Part shown: positions 1 through 11,900 of the stretch, piece after piece
Layout: the number at the start of each line of letters is the position of its first letter
How positions within the stretch are numbered: the first letter of the stretch is position 1
NCBI RefSeq assembly: GCF_910596095.1
Contig: NC_056544.1
Span: 11,455,155-11,519,154 of the forward strand
From: Thunnus maccoyii
Lineage: Eukaryota > Chordata > Actinopteri > Scombriformes > Scombridae
DNA length: 64,000 nucleotides
Direction of reading: 5' to 3'
The notes under the pieces: generated by a model
Databases searched by the model: none
Told to the model about the DNA's origin: nothing
What the model saw: only the letters and a program-made list of their open reading frames with translations
Position numbers and translations under genes: made by a program

Positions 1-60
1 TAGACACAAAATGATGGGAAAATAGGGCCCAGGTTGAAAAATACTGGAGTTCCCCTTTAA
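1..60. mobile_element. Truncated end of a TTAA-bounded non-autonomous DNA repeat
   Basis: The first 60 bases read as one end of a dispersed percomorph repeat: an AT-rich stretch, a GGGCCCAGGTTGAAAAATACTGG-type motif, then a CCCCTTTAA terminus ending in TTAA at 57-60. The rest lies before the window. The TTAA end is the kind seen in piggyBac-like non-autonomous elements. The family assignment is from memory of teleost repeats. Confidence 0.5.
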
Positions 61-1440
61 GAAAAAAACTTTTTCTCACTGACTTCAAACAGTAAAAGTT
101 TTTCTTGTTCACTTCCCACCACAACTTTGATAAGAAGCAGTTCTGTTGAAAACTGTTCATAGTGAGGTCTGTGGTGTTAAAAGCGTGACCACAACTTTTT
201 TTCTAGAAGAGATAATGATGCTGACTTTTTAAAATCCTAATTTTAAATGCTGTTTGAACCACAACATTCGCCTCAATCATTTTGGGGTGAAATCTCAAAC
301 CGGTAGGTATCTCAAAACCAGGACTAATAATACCACGTCTATCTGAATGGCTGGAGTCCACTAAAGAGAGGTGAGAAAATAGGTGTTCTGTGATTGAGTG
401 AACTGATACTTTCTGATACAGTATAAACCAAATTAACCACTATAGGTAAATGTGGCAAAGATACACATTTAAAAAGCAGCACAGATGAATTACTGTACTA
501 TCTACACATAAAAACTGAAACAGTACACAAGATAGAGTTTCAACATGCTTTCATACTATCTGTTACACCAAGTCCAAACACAGAAGAGCAGACAGGAAGC
601 AGAGTGAGTCATGATGTGTCTTGACTGCTTCGTTGTCTCTGTGACTTTGTTTTGGAGGAAAATAGGGAGAGATCATGTGAGAGTCACCAGGTAAATCTCT
701 CACAATGTTCAAGGGATTATGATGATTTTGCTGTAGTGTGCATTTCTCATGACTCCTCTTGAGCAAGACCTATGGACTGAGGAACTGCTTTGAGACATGC
801 CAGGGCTTTATAATTAGCCAGATGATCTGTCCATGCCACGGAGACTATGCCACAAAATAAGACTAACAACAAATTGAGTTCTGATCACAAGATCACAACA
901 CCTCCTAGAGATATTTTTAATTCAATTTCCTCATACTGCTGGATCTGTCCAAAAACAGTTCATTGACCAATTTGTTGACCAGAGTAAAACATATGGCTTT
1001 CACAGGTTTGTTAAGCATGTTCAAGGCTGTTTTTCACCAGTACATACTGTACATGACAGGAGAGTTGTGGTTCAGGCCTAAAATCAATTTAACTATCCAT
1101 ATGTTTGCAGTTTATCTGCTGCTGAACATGAAATCTTAAGAGGAAAACATAACTATCACTCTTTGCTTTTTGGGGTAAATGAACAACTGTTGTTTAAAGT
1201 TTTTGAAGGTTTTACGTCCAGTGCCTCACTAGATTTGTGAAAAAACATGTTTTTGTGTGTTGTCTGTGTACCACATTATTTCGCATGAAATATCAACATT
1301 TTAGTCAGCAAAAAACCCCCACTGCAAATAAAATGAAATCTTTATGTTTTTGCAAATCTGTGCCCACACAGATCCGGTGACATTTAGATTAATATCTGTG
1401 GAATATCATGCTTCTCCAAAGCAGCAGCAGCGAGGTGTCT
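61..1440. other. Intergenic sequence upstream of ifi30
   Basis: AT-rich sequence with no ORF of credible composition. No exon-like block, RNA gene or clear transposon terminus was recognised here. Confidence 0.6.
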
Positions 1441-1442
1441 CT

Positions 1443-1535
1443 GCTAGCTACAAGTGACGCTTTCTTGATCATATGATCGAGAGCCAATCAAAATGCAGAT
1501 AGCCTGCACGGGGAAGCACCGGTGCTGTATTTAAA
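1443..1535 (+). promoter_or_regulatory. ifi30 core promoter with TATA-like, CCAAT and X-box-like elements
   Basis: A TATTTAAA box lies at 1528-1535, about 90 bases before the ATG, which allows a short 5'UTR. A CCAAT box is at 1484-1488 inside GAGCCAATCA. At 1444-1456 CTAGCTACAAGTG matches 10 of 13 positions of the MHC class II X1 box, and it overlaps TGACGC (1455-1460), a CREB/X2-like half site. The TATA and CCAAT calls are by position and match. The X/Y reading is inference. Confidence 0.55.
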
Positions 1536-1624
1536 GTTGTATCATGCAGTAGTTTGTGGGTCATTGTCGTGTTACTGCTAACTTACACTAAGTGTCAAAC
1601 GTAAATCCTGCACTGCAACTGAAG

Positions 1625-3676
1625 ATGAAGGCATCTCTGCTGCTGATTTTGACTGTTTATTTGCACATTCAGTCCGGCGGCGGCAATCTGTTCTCTTCAT
1701 GCACCTACCCTCCATCACAGTGGTGCTCATCTCTGGACACATCTATCCAGTGCGGGGTAAGACTTTAAATGCATTTGGAGAGGTTTATACATGTTTTCTT
1801 GCTTTATGAACACGGAAAACGCCCTTTCTGAATCTTAGGATACCTCGGACAAACGTTAACTGTTACACAACTTCATATTTCGTGTCGAAATGTGTATTTT
1901 GAACATGAGCCCAGCCTTATCTCCTCTCCTAACCATCGCCGAGCCCCAACGGTGGATGGGGCGCTACGGGAAACGCCATTTAGTTGTTTAACCGCCGTTC
2001 TAAATTACTGAAGAAAGTTAACGTTACCAGATAACTTTGCTAACATACTCTCACTAGTGAAACTGACAACAAACTTCTCAACAGAAATTGTCCTTTTGAA
2101 TACAGCTTCTGTTGCAGTAGACATGGTACAAAGCGCGATAATTCACACTGAGATGTGCAGATATAGAAAATAACGGTCTAATAGCGTTGTAACCTACGCC
2201 TCGTCCAATATATTCGTGACGTCATAACTATATAGTTGTGTATTAACTGTCACTTTGAGAAACGTAGCGGAACAGATATCCAAATGAGCTGTGTGTAGGC
2301 TGTAATGTTACACGTTTTGTTTACCGCAGTCATGTAGATAGCAACCGATTGGAGAAGTGGGCAGGGTCTTTTTTTTTTAGCTGGAAATACCTATGAAATA
2401 ATTCAGCATATGAACGAGGAAGTAAAACCTCAAGAATGTACCTTCCCTTAACATACTCAACATGTCTCCCTCGGTGACTGGTTTTCCTCTAACTCATAGA
2501 GAAGCACTCTAGAAATAACTTAACTTATAACTTAACACTATAAGTGACTTTCTATACTTTGTCAGTCTCTTATAGTAGACAAACAGTGCATAACAAAGAG
2601 TCCACGTCACAGTTTCATCCAATCAGAAATAAATGTGTGTGCTGGGCATGCTCAGTAGCATTGTATGTTTTGAACAGCTGATTTTTTGTGGCAGTAAGTG
2701 ATTTGGATTTATTGACAAGAAAATAAATGCCACTTAACACCTACATAAATAATGAAAAAAAAAAAAAATGTCATCCTGGCTCCTCTCCTAGCATTGCCTC
2801 CAAATGGAAAATTCAATTCTTCCTCAGCTCTAAATATTGATTTAGACATATTGTGGTCATGAAGTCAACTGTCAAGGGCTATGCAGACACACACATTCAA
2901 AGAAAAAAAAACAGAGAGCTGTAACCTCCCCACTTTTGCTCCTTTGCGCAGGTTTTAAAGCAGTGCCTTGAGACTAACATCACCAGGTCCCGTCAGGAAG
3001 CAGCCCCTGTCGAGGTGGGGCTTTACTATGAGAGTCTGTGTCCCGGCTGCAGACAGTTTTTCGTTGGGATGCTCTTCCCCACCTGGATCATGCTGGCTGA
3101 CATCATGGCCGTGACACTGGTGCCCTATGGGAATGCACAGGTAAGAAGTGAACCAATCATGCAAAGCTATTCTAGTAGAGTCCCAGAATAAAAATATATA
3201 GCTGGAAATGAGCATAATAGGTCCCCTTTAACTTACCCCTTGCATTTATCATATTGTTTTTAACCTCCAGGAGAAACCTGACGGACAGAAGTATGTGTTC
3301 GAGTGCCAGCATGGAGAACAGGAGTGTCTAGGCAACATGATTGAGGTAAAGTACACAGAGGGTTAACTGCTGAATAATAATAAAACTACAATTTGGTACC
3401 ATGTAATCTTCCGTAGTTTAGTAAAAATAAATACCATTCATCTTCCAGAGAATGCACTTTGAGTTCTTGTAAATTTGAATGTTGTGAAAGTGCCCTAAGT
3501 GCCCAGAGAATGGTTCAGTTGTAAATGATTGTTATTCATGTGTGTTTTCTGGCCCTTTCCCCTCAGACTTGTGTAATGAACATATCTCGGTCTTCCCCCT
3601 GGATAATCAACTGTATGGAAAGCTCCAGTGATGTCATCAATTCAGCCAAGACTGTAAGAAACTCTGTGTGTTTGCA

Positions 3677-3713
<37 letters not shown>

Positions 3714-5561
3714 ATTTACTTCGTCAGTTGGCTGATCTGTTCGTCTGCCTGTATCTCTCCAACCATCTCTTTAATCATATTCACTTCCACAGCATATTGC
3801 TTCACTATTGAAGTTGATTTGTGATTATTTCATTTTACTGTTGTTTGTAGTGTGCAGAACTCTTCGACCCTAAGTTGAACTGGGACAGCGTCATGAGCTG
3901 TGTGAAGGGGGATCTGGGAAACCATCTGATGCATCAGAATGCTTTGATGACCGAAGGCTTGAAACCTGCACACGAATATGTGCCCTGGGTGACCATTAAT
4001 GGGGTAAAGTTTTAATGCATTTAGCAGCACAACCTATGAACCTCTGTGGCATTCTGTAAAAAAAAAAAAAAAAAAACGTAACTACCTCAGAGAAAACACA
4101 GAAGTATAACACTTCAGACCTACAATCTGACTCAGAGGTAAAATACATGTTTGTTTAACTCTCTAGACTTCAGAAACTTCCATCTTTTCATGCTGATTTG
4201 TTTTGAAGCCACTTCTTCTGCGGCGCCCGAGTTCTGCCACTGCTGTTGATGCTCATTTTTAAACCAATCGTGTTACATTTACAGTGATCATTTCAACACC
4301 TGATCTGCCCCAAAACTCCAGTCTGTAAATGAAAGAGAGCTCAGTTTGTCAAATAAGACTTGAACAGAAAATTAGAAGCAATTTTGAATTGAGTTGCATT
4401 AGTCTTCCCCCTTCTGTATTTTCTTTCTCTCTGGTGTTCATAAAATTTTTCTACATTTGCTTAAAAGCAGTTTATGCACCAGTGGGGATCATGGGTGGCC
4501 TTACATTTCTTGACCATTGCATCACCATTGAATACATTTTCACATCCAATGACCATAAAATAGCTGTCTATACTAGGACTATACCCTCTACAAAACACTG
4601 TCATGAAGTCATGCTTTGGCTCTATCCAAGCATAAATATCTCCAGATCTAGGGAAAAGGTGAGCAATAGTTCATCAGATTATTATACTTTTAATCTCATT
4701 GATGATCAGGTACTGTGCTCCATACAGCTGATTTTTCATCTCTGTGTGCGGTCTTGGTGCCAGTCAGCCCTGAATTCACAGACATGTTGATTTATTTGTG
4801 ATGCCTTAGATTTGTGACGTTAAGCAACCATCTTGTTGCATTCACATAGACCTGCTGACAAGCTTTGACATGCTTGTTTCTTTTTTGCCATTGCAGGCAT
4901 TTTTATTTGTGCGTGCCACCATATAGATTTTTGAGTCTGCACACAACTTTGCAGTTGTTGTGACCAGTGGAATGTACAAGGATATCAAACGATTTGACCT
5001 CTTTGAAACTGTGTCTCAAACCTAGTTGGTGTTATTATTTACCTTTTTTTTATACATTAAAGTTGGTGATTGTCATATTTCTGTTAAAGCTGACACATAC
5101 TGCCAACTGACATTTATGTTTACCCTTCCTGTGTAGGTGACATACCAACTAACTTGTTTTTTTCCAAAGACTATTTGGAAAATACTTTTTTCATGTTGTG
5201 TTGATTTGTCCACCATTGTAGCTGTAAATTTGTGCCTAAATGCTACTTGTTTCCATCGCCTTTGAGACACTTTTTTATTAATATGCAGGAGCACACAGAG
5301 GAGCTGCAGAACAAAGCCATGTCTTCTCTCTTCGTCTTGGTCTGCGACCTGTACAAGGTACATTTAGTGTCAGTCAATTCTGAGTTTGACTCTGTGTGCT
5401 GCATTTCTTGATATCATTTTACTGTGTATGTATACACTTGTTGTTTGGTACAGCTTGACCTATGACCTCTAACAAGCTTTTTATTCTTTAAGGGCCCCAA
5501 GCCGGAGGTCTGTGGAGGAGAACGCCGGAACCACTACAAAAGCTACTGCCACAATGAGTGA
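1625..5561 (+). CDS. ifi30: Gamma-interferon-inducible lysosomal thiol reductase (GILT), 7 exons
   Basis: GILT reduces protein disulfides in acidic endosomes and lysosomes so that antigens can be unfolded and loaded on MHC class II. Coding exons are 1625-1756, 2952-3140, 3271-3345, 3567-3653, 3851-4003, 5289-5357 and 5493-5561. All have GT-AG borders and all introns are phase 0, giving 257 residues, normal for fish GILT. Residues 1 to about 19 form a hydrophobic signal peptide. The active-site CXXC is C74-P-G-C77. The family signature CQHGx2ECx2Nx4C is complete from C119 to C134 and spans the exon 3/4 junction. N-glycosylation sequons are at N53 (NIT) and N137 (NIS), fitting mannose-6-phosphate delivery. 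Other conserved landmarks are LVPYGNAQ and [10 protein letters not shown]. The start is the first ATG after the TATA-like box and opens the signal peptide. The gene appears intact. Confidence 0.96.
3680..3712. repeat. (TG)n microsatellite in ifi30 intron 4
   Basis: A pure TG run of about 16 units starts 26 bases after the exon 4 donor. Confidence 0.95.
4004..5288 (+). other. ifi30 intron 5
   Basis: The second largest intron of ifi30 (after intron 1) is AT-rich. It contains a 153-codon open stretch (4329-4790) with no recognisable domain and composition like its surroundings. No conserved element was recognised. Confidence 0.6.
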
Positions 5562-8500
5562 AGGAGCAGTACTGCACATGCCTTTATGGTGCTGTGTTCC
5601 AGGTGTGGCCACTGAATAAGGAACACTGAGGAATGTCTTCAAATATTTTTTTAATCTGTGATTTTATAATCTGTTTCTATAAAGGGAAGAATTATGATCA
5701 TTTCACTTTATAATTTGCAAAATATAAACACAATTTACTTTCTGAAAAATGTGTCATTATTGAAACATTATCTGCTGAAACCATGAAACCATAAGGGCTT
5801 ATCTTTGAGCATTTTGACTCAAAGATATGCCTACTGGTATTTAAGTGTCCCTGATTGGTGAAAGACTGTGTCCTCATTGTCCTTTAGATGGCGCCATAAC
5901 TCATACTCTCACTACTCACCCCTTGTTCTGAGAGGTAAAGAAAGATAAACGAACATCAACTTACATGTACATGATGAACTGTTAACCATGCCATACTACG
6001 GTCTTAAAATAGTTATTTCAAATTATTTACTAGATTATTAATTATTTACTAGATTCCTTTAGTCTGAATTTAAAATAATCTGCATGATCATCCTGAGAGA
6101 TGACTTCATGTTCAGCAACATGTTATTAAAAAAAGAATACAGATTCTAAGTGCACTATACAAAAAGTAAAGGTAAATAAGCAAACCAGAGATCATAAGTC
6201 ATTGAAAAAACACATGAGATTCATGAGTCATAACTGATATGTTTTTTTTTTTTTATCTGTTTTCATGTGGGTGTGAGGCAGAAGATCAGGGTCATTAAAG
6301 TTCACAACATCTCCTGAGGATCATACCAAATGTTAAACATAGACTCATATTAGAACAAATCATATTAGATATAGTAGCTCTTATCCAAAGCTGTGTTTAT
6401 GTTGTAAAAAAGTTACATGGAAAGACTGTTGACATCAGTTTGATCAAAGCCAGACTCTGGCCTAACCAGAAGGTCTGGATACATGAGGTGCTCTGATTCT
6501 ACAGTCAGATAGACACACATGAATAATGGCCTGCCACGCAGCAACTCACCTCCAGCTAACACATGCACTCTCAAATATCCTTTCTTGTTCCACAGATGAA
6601 TTTTTGCCATTTTCAAAAATACTTTTGGGTCTAATCAGGTTATAGTTTGAAAAAGGCAAGAGTAGAAATTTGAGATGCAAACTGAAAAAAGAAAGTTAGC
6701 TGTTTATCACTGGACTAAAGACAGCTAGGAGTTCTGAAGAGGCGGGGAAATAGTTGTTTTTAACAAAGTGACAGCCCAAGGAAGTATTGGTGCCACAGAG
6801 ATCTTCATATCTGATCTTAAATGTGGTTCCTGTATCCTCCTCTCTTGGCATTTCCTTCCCAGTTGTCTTGTTCCCATGATACAGTAGCAGAAAGTATGAG
6901 GAGAAATAACTCATCAAAATTTTTCAACTTCACCGAGGTAAGGGTAATTAATGAACCTTTAAGAAATACTGAAGAGAAAAAAAATGTATGACAGTGAAAT
7001 GGGATTCTGTGTGTGGCCTTGGATTCATAGTCATTATTTATTTTCTGACATCTTTTCAGAGCTCAAAAAACTGTCAGCTGGCTTCACAGTAGCAACAGTA
7101 GAGTACCAAAAACAAAGATGGCAGGTTACATGTCATCCATCTCTTGTACATTTTATGTAATTACATTCTTATGTGTTGTTCTGTGATTTTTTACCTTTAT
7201 CAAACAGTTGTGGAGAAGGTTCCTGGAGCCTTCCGCATGTTAAAATAAGCCCTATCTAATAGCAAGTTCAGGTTAATGAAAATAAAGTAATTAATCTGTC
7301 ATGTTTATTGCATTAAACAAAATTAGTTTGTCAGCCATTCAAAGAGCATTCATTATTTATATCCATTCACCAGTAATAAAGTATCACTGAGAAAAGCAAT
7401 CAATTAATGACAGGAGAAAATCAAACGTCCCTTCATGAGTGAAGTTTGCAATACAGGAAATTAACAACACCGCTCTGTGTCTTGGTCAGCTTGGTCAGAT
7501 ATGGTCAACAATAAAACACGAGAGAGTGTGATGACAATTGTTTATGGAAAGGTGGAACTCCCTAGCAGATGGAGAGATAAGGTCACGGGATGCAGCGGAA
7601 AACAAAGACTCTTATCTGTTTTCCCTCAACACTGACGCTGAGAGAGCGATGCCCTAAGAGCTAAATCCCAAACACTATCTCACTGTGAAAACCGTCTATT
7701 GTGTCCAAGGTGATAGTGTGTGGGTCTCAGGACCTGAAATCAGATAAAACGTTCCAAAAATAATGCACAAGTGGGCTTTGCGAGGCTCGTCACATTTTCA
7801 GCAACAGCACAAAAACAGCCCTGTCTGCAACGTACCTTTAGATCTCTTTGGAAAGTGTTCTTTTTTTTTTCTTTCCTAGTCTTCTTAGAGGGAGTCCTCA
7901 AGAAGTTAAACAAAGGCGAAGCTTGACCTTTTTCAGTTTACTTATTTCTGAATCATTTAATTGTATAAATGTGGAAGAGAATATTCACTTTTCACTGTCA
8001 ATGAAATCCAAGACAAACACGTTAGTAACTTTCTTCTTTGGCTTTTCCTCTTATTATTAATCTACAGTTCACACGTTATGTATTATTGACTTTTTATGTT
8101 TGTATTGCTGTGATGTGAGATATTTAATCTTTTTGTAACTCCATATTATTACTGTATGCTGGTTCCATGCTGTGACCCTCTTAGCATTTATTTTTGTTGT
8201 CAGAAAAATGCTTTAAATGTATCCGTATTGACGGTGTTAATGTCACTGAGACATAAAACTCAACAAAGCTCTTAACCAACTTTAAAAGAAGATGATCAGT
8301 GGTCGACTTTACAAGAAAATATTCACACACAGCAACTCTGTGTCTAAAGCGAAAGAGGTGTGCCGAGTTCTGTTCAAGTAGGTTAGGATATAGTCTTACA
8401 TTTTACCATCACTGAGCTTCAAAAGGTTGTCAAACATTGCAGTTATGTCATTCATCTGAATAGCAATGAAAAAGACATACAAACCTTTTAAGAGGAAGTA

Positions 8501-8758
8501 GTGAGAGAGCTCAGACTGAGCTGTGTCAGCAGTGAGTAAACAGGTAATCACTAAAATGAGTACAAAACTTTTTGATTAACAAAGTATCATATTGCGAAAA
8601 ATCTGGAAAAAAAACTAAGTAAATAATAAGTAAATATAATATTGTAATTACTATCAATCACATACTACAATTTTCTGTCATTGCCTGATTAATGACTTCT
8701 TATTTCAGTTTTATTACATCGTAGTCTGTGTAATAAACCAGTTTCCTCTGCCCTCCAG
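5562..8758. other. ifi30 3'UTR followed by ifi30-pde4c intergenic interval
   Basis: The ifi30 3'UTR starts at 5562. No canonical AATAAA was found close by; AATATAAA-like variants near 5718-5730 are the best candidates for the end signal. The rest is AT-rich with no credible gene. A first exon for the pde4c N-terminal exon at 8759 may lie here. One weak candidate is the short ORF starting at 8292, which ends at a poor GAG|gtgtgc donor (8357/8358) in the required phase 0. Confidence 0.45.
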
Positions 8759-8967
8759 AGACAGTGGGACTCTTCGGAGCAGGCGGTCTGCGTCGAGCCT
8801 TTCCAAGATGTCAGATGTGCTGTTAAGAGGCTCTTCTCAGGCACCCTGCAGCTGCCCAGGCTGTCCTGCAGACCCTCCACGCAGGACCAACCCGAGGAGG
8901 GCCCAACGTCAGCCCACAAACACTCCTGGAGTCTGGGGACTCTGACCAGCCGCATCTCCAGAGCCTT
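8759..8967 (+). CDS. pde4c: pde4c alternative N-terminal exon, PDE4B1/PDE4D7-like
   Basis: This is a 209-base exon with a good acceptor (CTCTGCCCTCCAG at 8746-8758) and a strong GTGAGT donor at 8968. It is open in one frame (69 codons plus 2 bases), starting in phase 0 and ending in phase 2. That is exactly what is needed to join the common exon at 45456 and read on as FFDVENG. The encoded segment includes RLFSGTLQLPRLSCR, which resembles the long-form N-termini of PDE4B1 (CCSGNLQLPPLSQR) and PDE4D7 (RLSCRNIQLPPLAFR). The preceding VEPF matches MEPY of D7. There is no in-frame ATG, so an upstream first exon must supply the start, and it was not identified with confidence. N-terminal regions of this kind direct PDE4 long forms to particular partners and sites. 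The resemblance was judged by eye. Confidence 0.72.
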
Positions 8968-11900
8968 GTGAGTCGGTGATGCTGAGTGTTATCAGTGTCT
9001 TTTCTGTGATACTCCAGCTGTTTATTTTTCATCATTCTCACCAAGAATTTAGAGCAACTGCTCCTACGTACATTCACCTACTGAGGCTCTGTTTCCTCTT
9101 CAAAGGGATTTGAGGGTGTTACTTTCAAATATTTCATTTTATTCTCAGGTTTTTCCCCCATATACTTTAAATGATTAAGTGTCATTAGTGACATCTCGGT
9201 GGTCACATTATTGACACATTAACTCAAGTTATTGTTTCTCTTTTTTAAACTTTGAAGTGAGATGAGCGCATGTGTCATGTTGGTTTGAAAACTGCCCACT
9301 GGGCACTTTTTCAAGGTTCAATGGTTACTACTTATTTGTGATCAATCAATCAACTCCTTTAAATACAGATTGTTGTGTTTATGTAAAATGTGTTTGTTCA
9401 TACACATTTTTACACAACTTTTCAGCACCTTCTTCCAATTATATTACCTATAAAGTCATTTGATGCCTTGGTTTGGCTTGCAAATATTCAGCAGAGCTCG
9501 ATGATATATTTTTGTTACTGAACTGCTTAAATTAGGTAGAAGAATATTTGCTTTTTAAGCATATGATCCAACAAAGTGTGCTGCTTAAGGCGGTGCTCTC
9601 CCTTCTGTCACACTGCTGAACAATTATCACTATAAAAGATCAGACAAACAAGCCTCTTATGATTTTCTCCACAACAACATTCAAGCTGGTGTTGCTTACA
9701 TGTCTGTTTTTTTGCCTTTCTTTATATGTGAATGGGTGTACTGCACCTTTTTTCACATGTCCAAAGAATGCAGACAGACTTGTCTGATTACGTAGGTAGT
9801 TCAAGTGCACGTCAGAGGTAAACAGATTTGGATTTATTTTGGACATAGTTGGAGCATGTGTGGGAACAGTGACAGTGCACATTAGTAAACTTACCAGAGT
9901 GAAATAGGGTATACAGTAAGCAGACGATTAGCATAAAAGGGAATTTTAATGTTAATAAAATTACATGTTTTATAGAAGTTAACATTATGCTACAATTACA
10001 GGTACTACAGTCATAGTTTTAATCAGCTACATATTGAATGTTGGAAGCTACACACTACTATATGGTAGTGAGATCAAAGAGGTGCAGGTCTTTTTGGATG
10101 TATTGTTGTTTGCCAGTATTAGTATTAATCTGTATAATGAGTGGGTATAAGTTCTGGGATGTAGCCAGTAATGCCTAAAAGTATAGACAAGATCCAGTGC
10201 AGCTCATAGGCATCACGGCCTATGAAGAGAACATAAAGTTTAACTTTTTGTAACAAATAAAAGACAAATCTAAACAATTAAGTTGGCGTTTTCCTGCCAC
10301 CAAATAATAGCATTGGCAATTTTAAATCCATCATTTTGTCTTTACAAATTTTTATTTAGGTGCAGTAAAGTGTATCACTGAAACCAGTCGACTGCCTTTC
10401 TCTTCAATAGGCTACAATGTAAAAAAATTACTTGATATAAATTGTCATCACGTCAGGGCAAACACAACAGCACGCAGCTTCATCACTTTTAATGTGCCAC
10501 GGCTGAAATTCTGCACAAGAAGCATCGGAAAATAGGTTTGTGCATTGTGATGATTAGGCCTTATATATTCTGTCAGTGTTTATACTCCAGCAGGTAAAAA
10601 GCAACACTGTCATAGACACGACCCTTGTGATGTTGATGTACTAAAAAGCCTTCCAATGTATTCCTTCTCCAGAAAGAGAGCCATGTGCTCGCCTGTTTAC
10701 AAGTTGGTAGTGCAGTTTTGATGCAGCGCCAGAGGAATTGTTTATGGAGAGGCATTTAAAGCCACAGGTTGTTTAAACCTGACGATGTCACGTGTGTTAA
10801 GAAAATCAAATCAGAATGAATTTATTGTACTAGAATGAATTTGATTCAAGATTTTGTTTTATAAGTTCCGTCATACATGATACATGACCCGTTGTATCAC
10901 CTTGAAAGATCTTGTAAAGCAAGTTGCTTATGGCTTTCTACCTGAAGAGGAAGATCCCCAGGAGACAAACCTTATTCTCAGCCAGGAGCAGAGCGGACAG
11001 TCTTCTTGTAGATCTGATATGCATATCAGGTTATTGCTCACAACAATGACAGTCCGGCTTATCTCTAGGTGCACACACAATGTTTTACATACTCTTCTAG
11101 CTGGGAGTTCCTCCTCTGATTTCCTCCTCAGTGGGGTTGTCAGCCCCATTTAGAAAGGGAACTCCAGATGGCTTGGTTGGAGTCTGAGTTGGCATAATGC
11201 CCCAAAAGTTCTGTTTTTTCTCTTTGTTTGGCTTGACAAAAATTCAAGGAGATGAATCCAGGAGGGAGGAAAAAGCTTCCTAAAATCACAAGATGAACAA
11301 AGGTTCCCATGTTGAGAGTTGTACCATTAAAGGCTGTAGAGACATGACACATGTACAGTCATCAGAGAGGAAGCCTCATATGTGAGTTCTGTCAAGGATA
11401 TGGCATGTGCCGCTTTAGAAAACTTGTAAACAGACTCTAGGTTGACTCTGCCATTAGAGGGAGGTAGCTCGACATTAAAGCCCACAGGAAAGTATGCTTT
11501 ATTATGCAGTATTTTCCATAGTGACCCAGTGGACGGAGCAGACTATTAGACCTGTCTAGATAAACGTAAACGTGGAACAAGTTATAACAAACGAATGGAT
11601 CCTGTCTCACATCCCACTAGAACTGCCTCTTGATGAACTTGATCAACCCCACTCAAGGACCTGCGGGAGTGCCGCCACAGGAATGTACACTCTGTTCTGG
11701 CCAGGACTGCTCTTGGGCCCAGGATTATCCTCAGATGTGTTGAACTTGGGGAAGAGAGCATCTTTACGGCCTGGGCATTAGAACACAACAAAATAAAAGT
11801 GGCTGCAAACACTGGCCCTTGCACAAAGCTAACTTGCTTCATACTCAGGATATATTACATACGTTTGAAGGACTCAAATTGATCTGTAGTGACTGTAATT

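Noticed and set aside
3190..3231. Repeat-like phrase GCATAATAGGTCCCCTTTAA in ifi30 intron 2
   Set aside because: It resembles one end of a TTAA-type repeat, but the intron is only 130 bases and no second end was found.
4329..4790. 153-codon + strand ORF in ifi30 intron 5
   Set aside because: No recognisable domain, composition like the surrounding intron, and flanked by real ifi30 exons in other positions.
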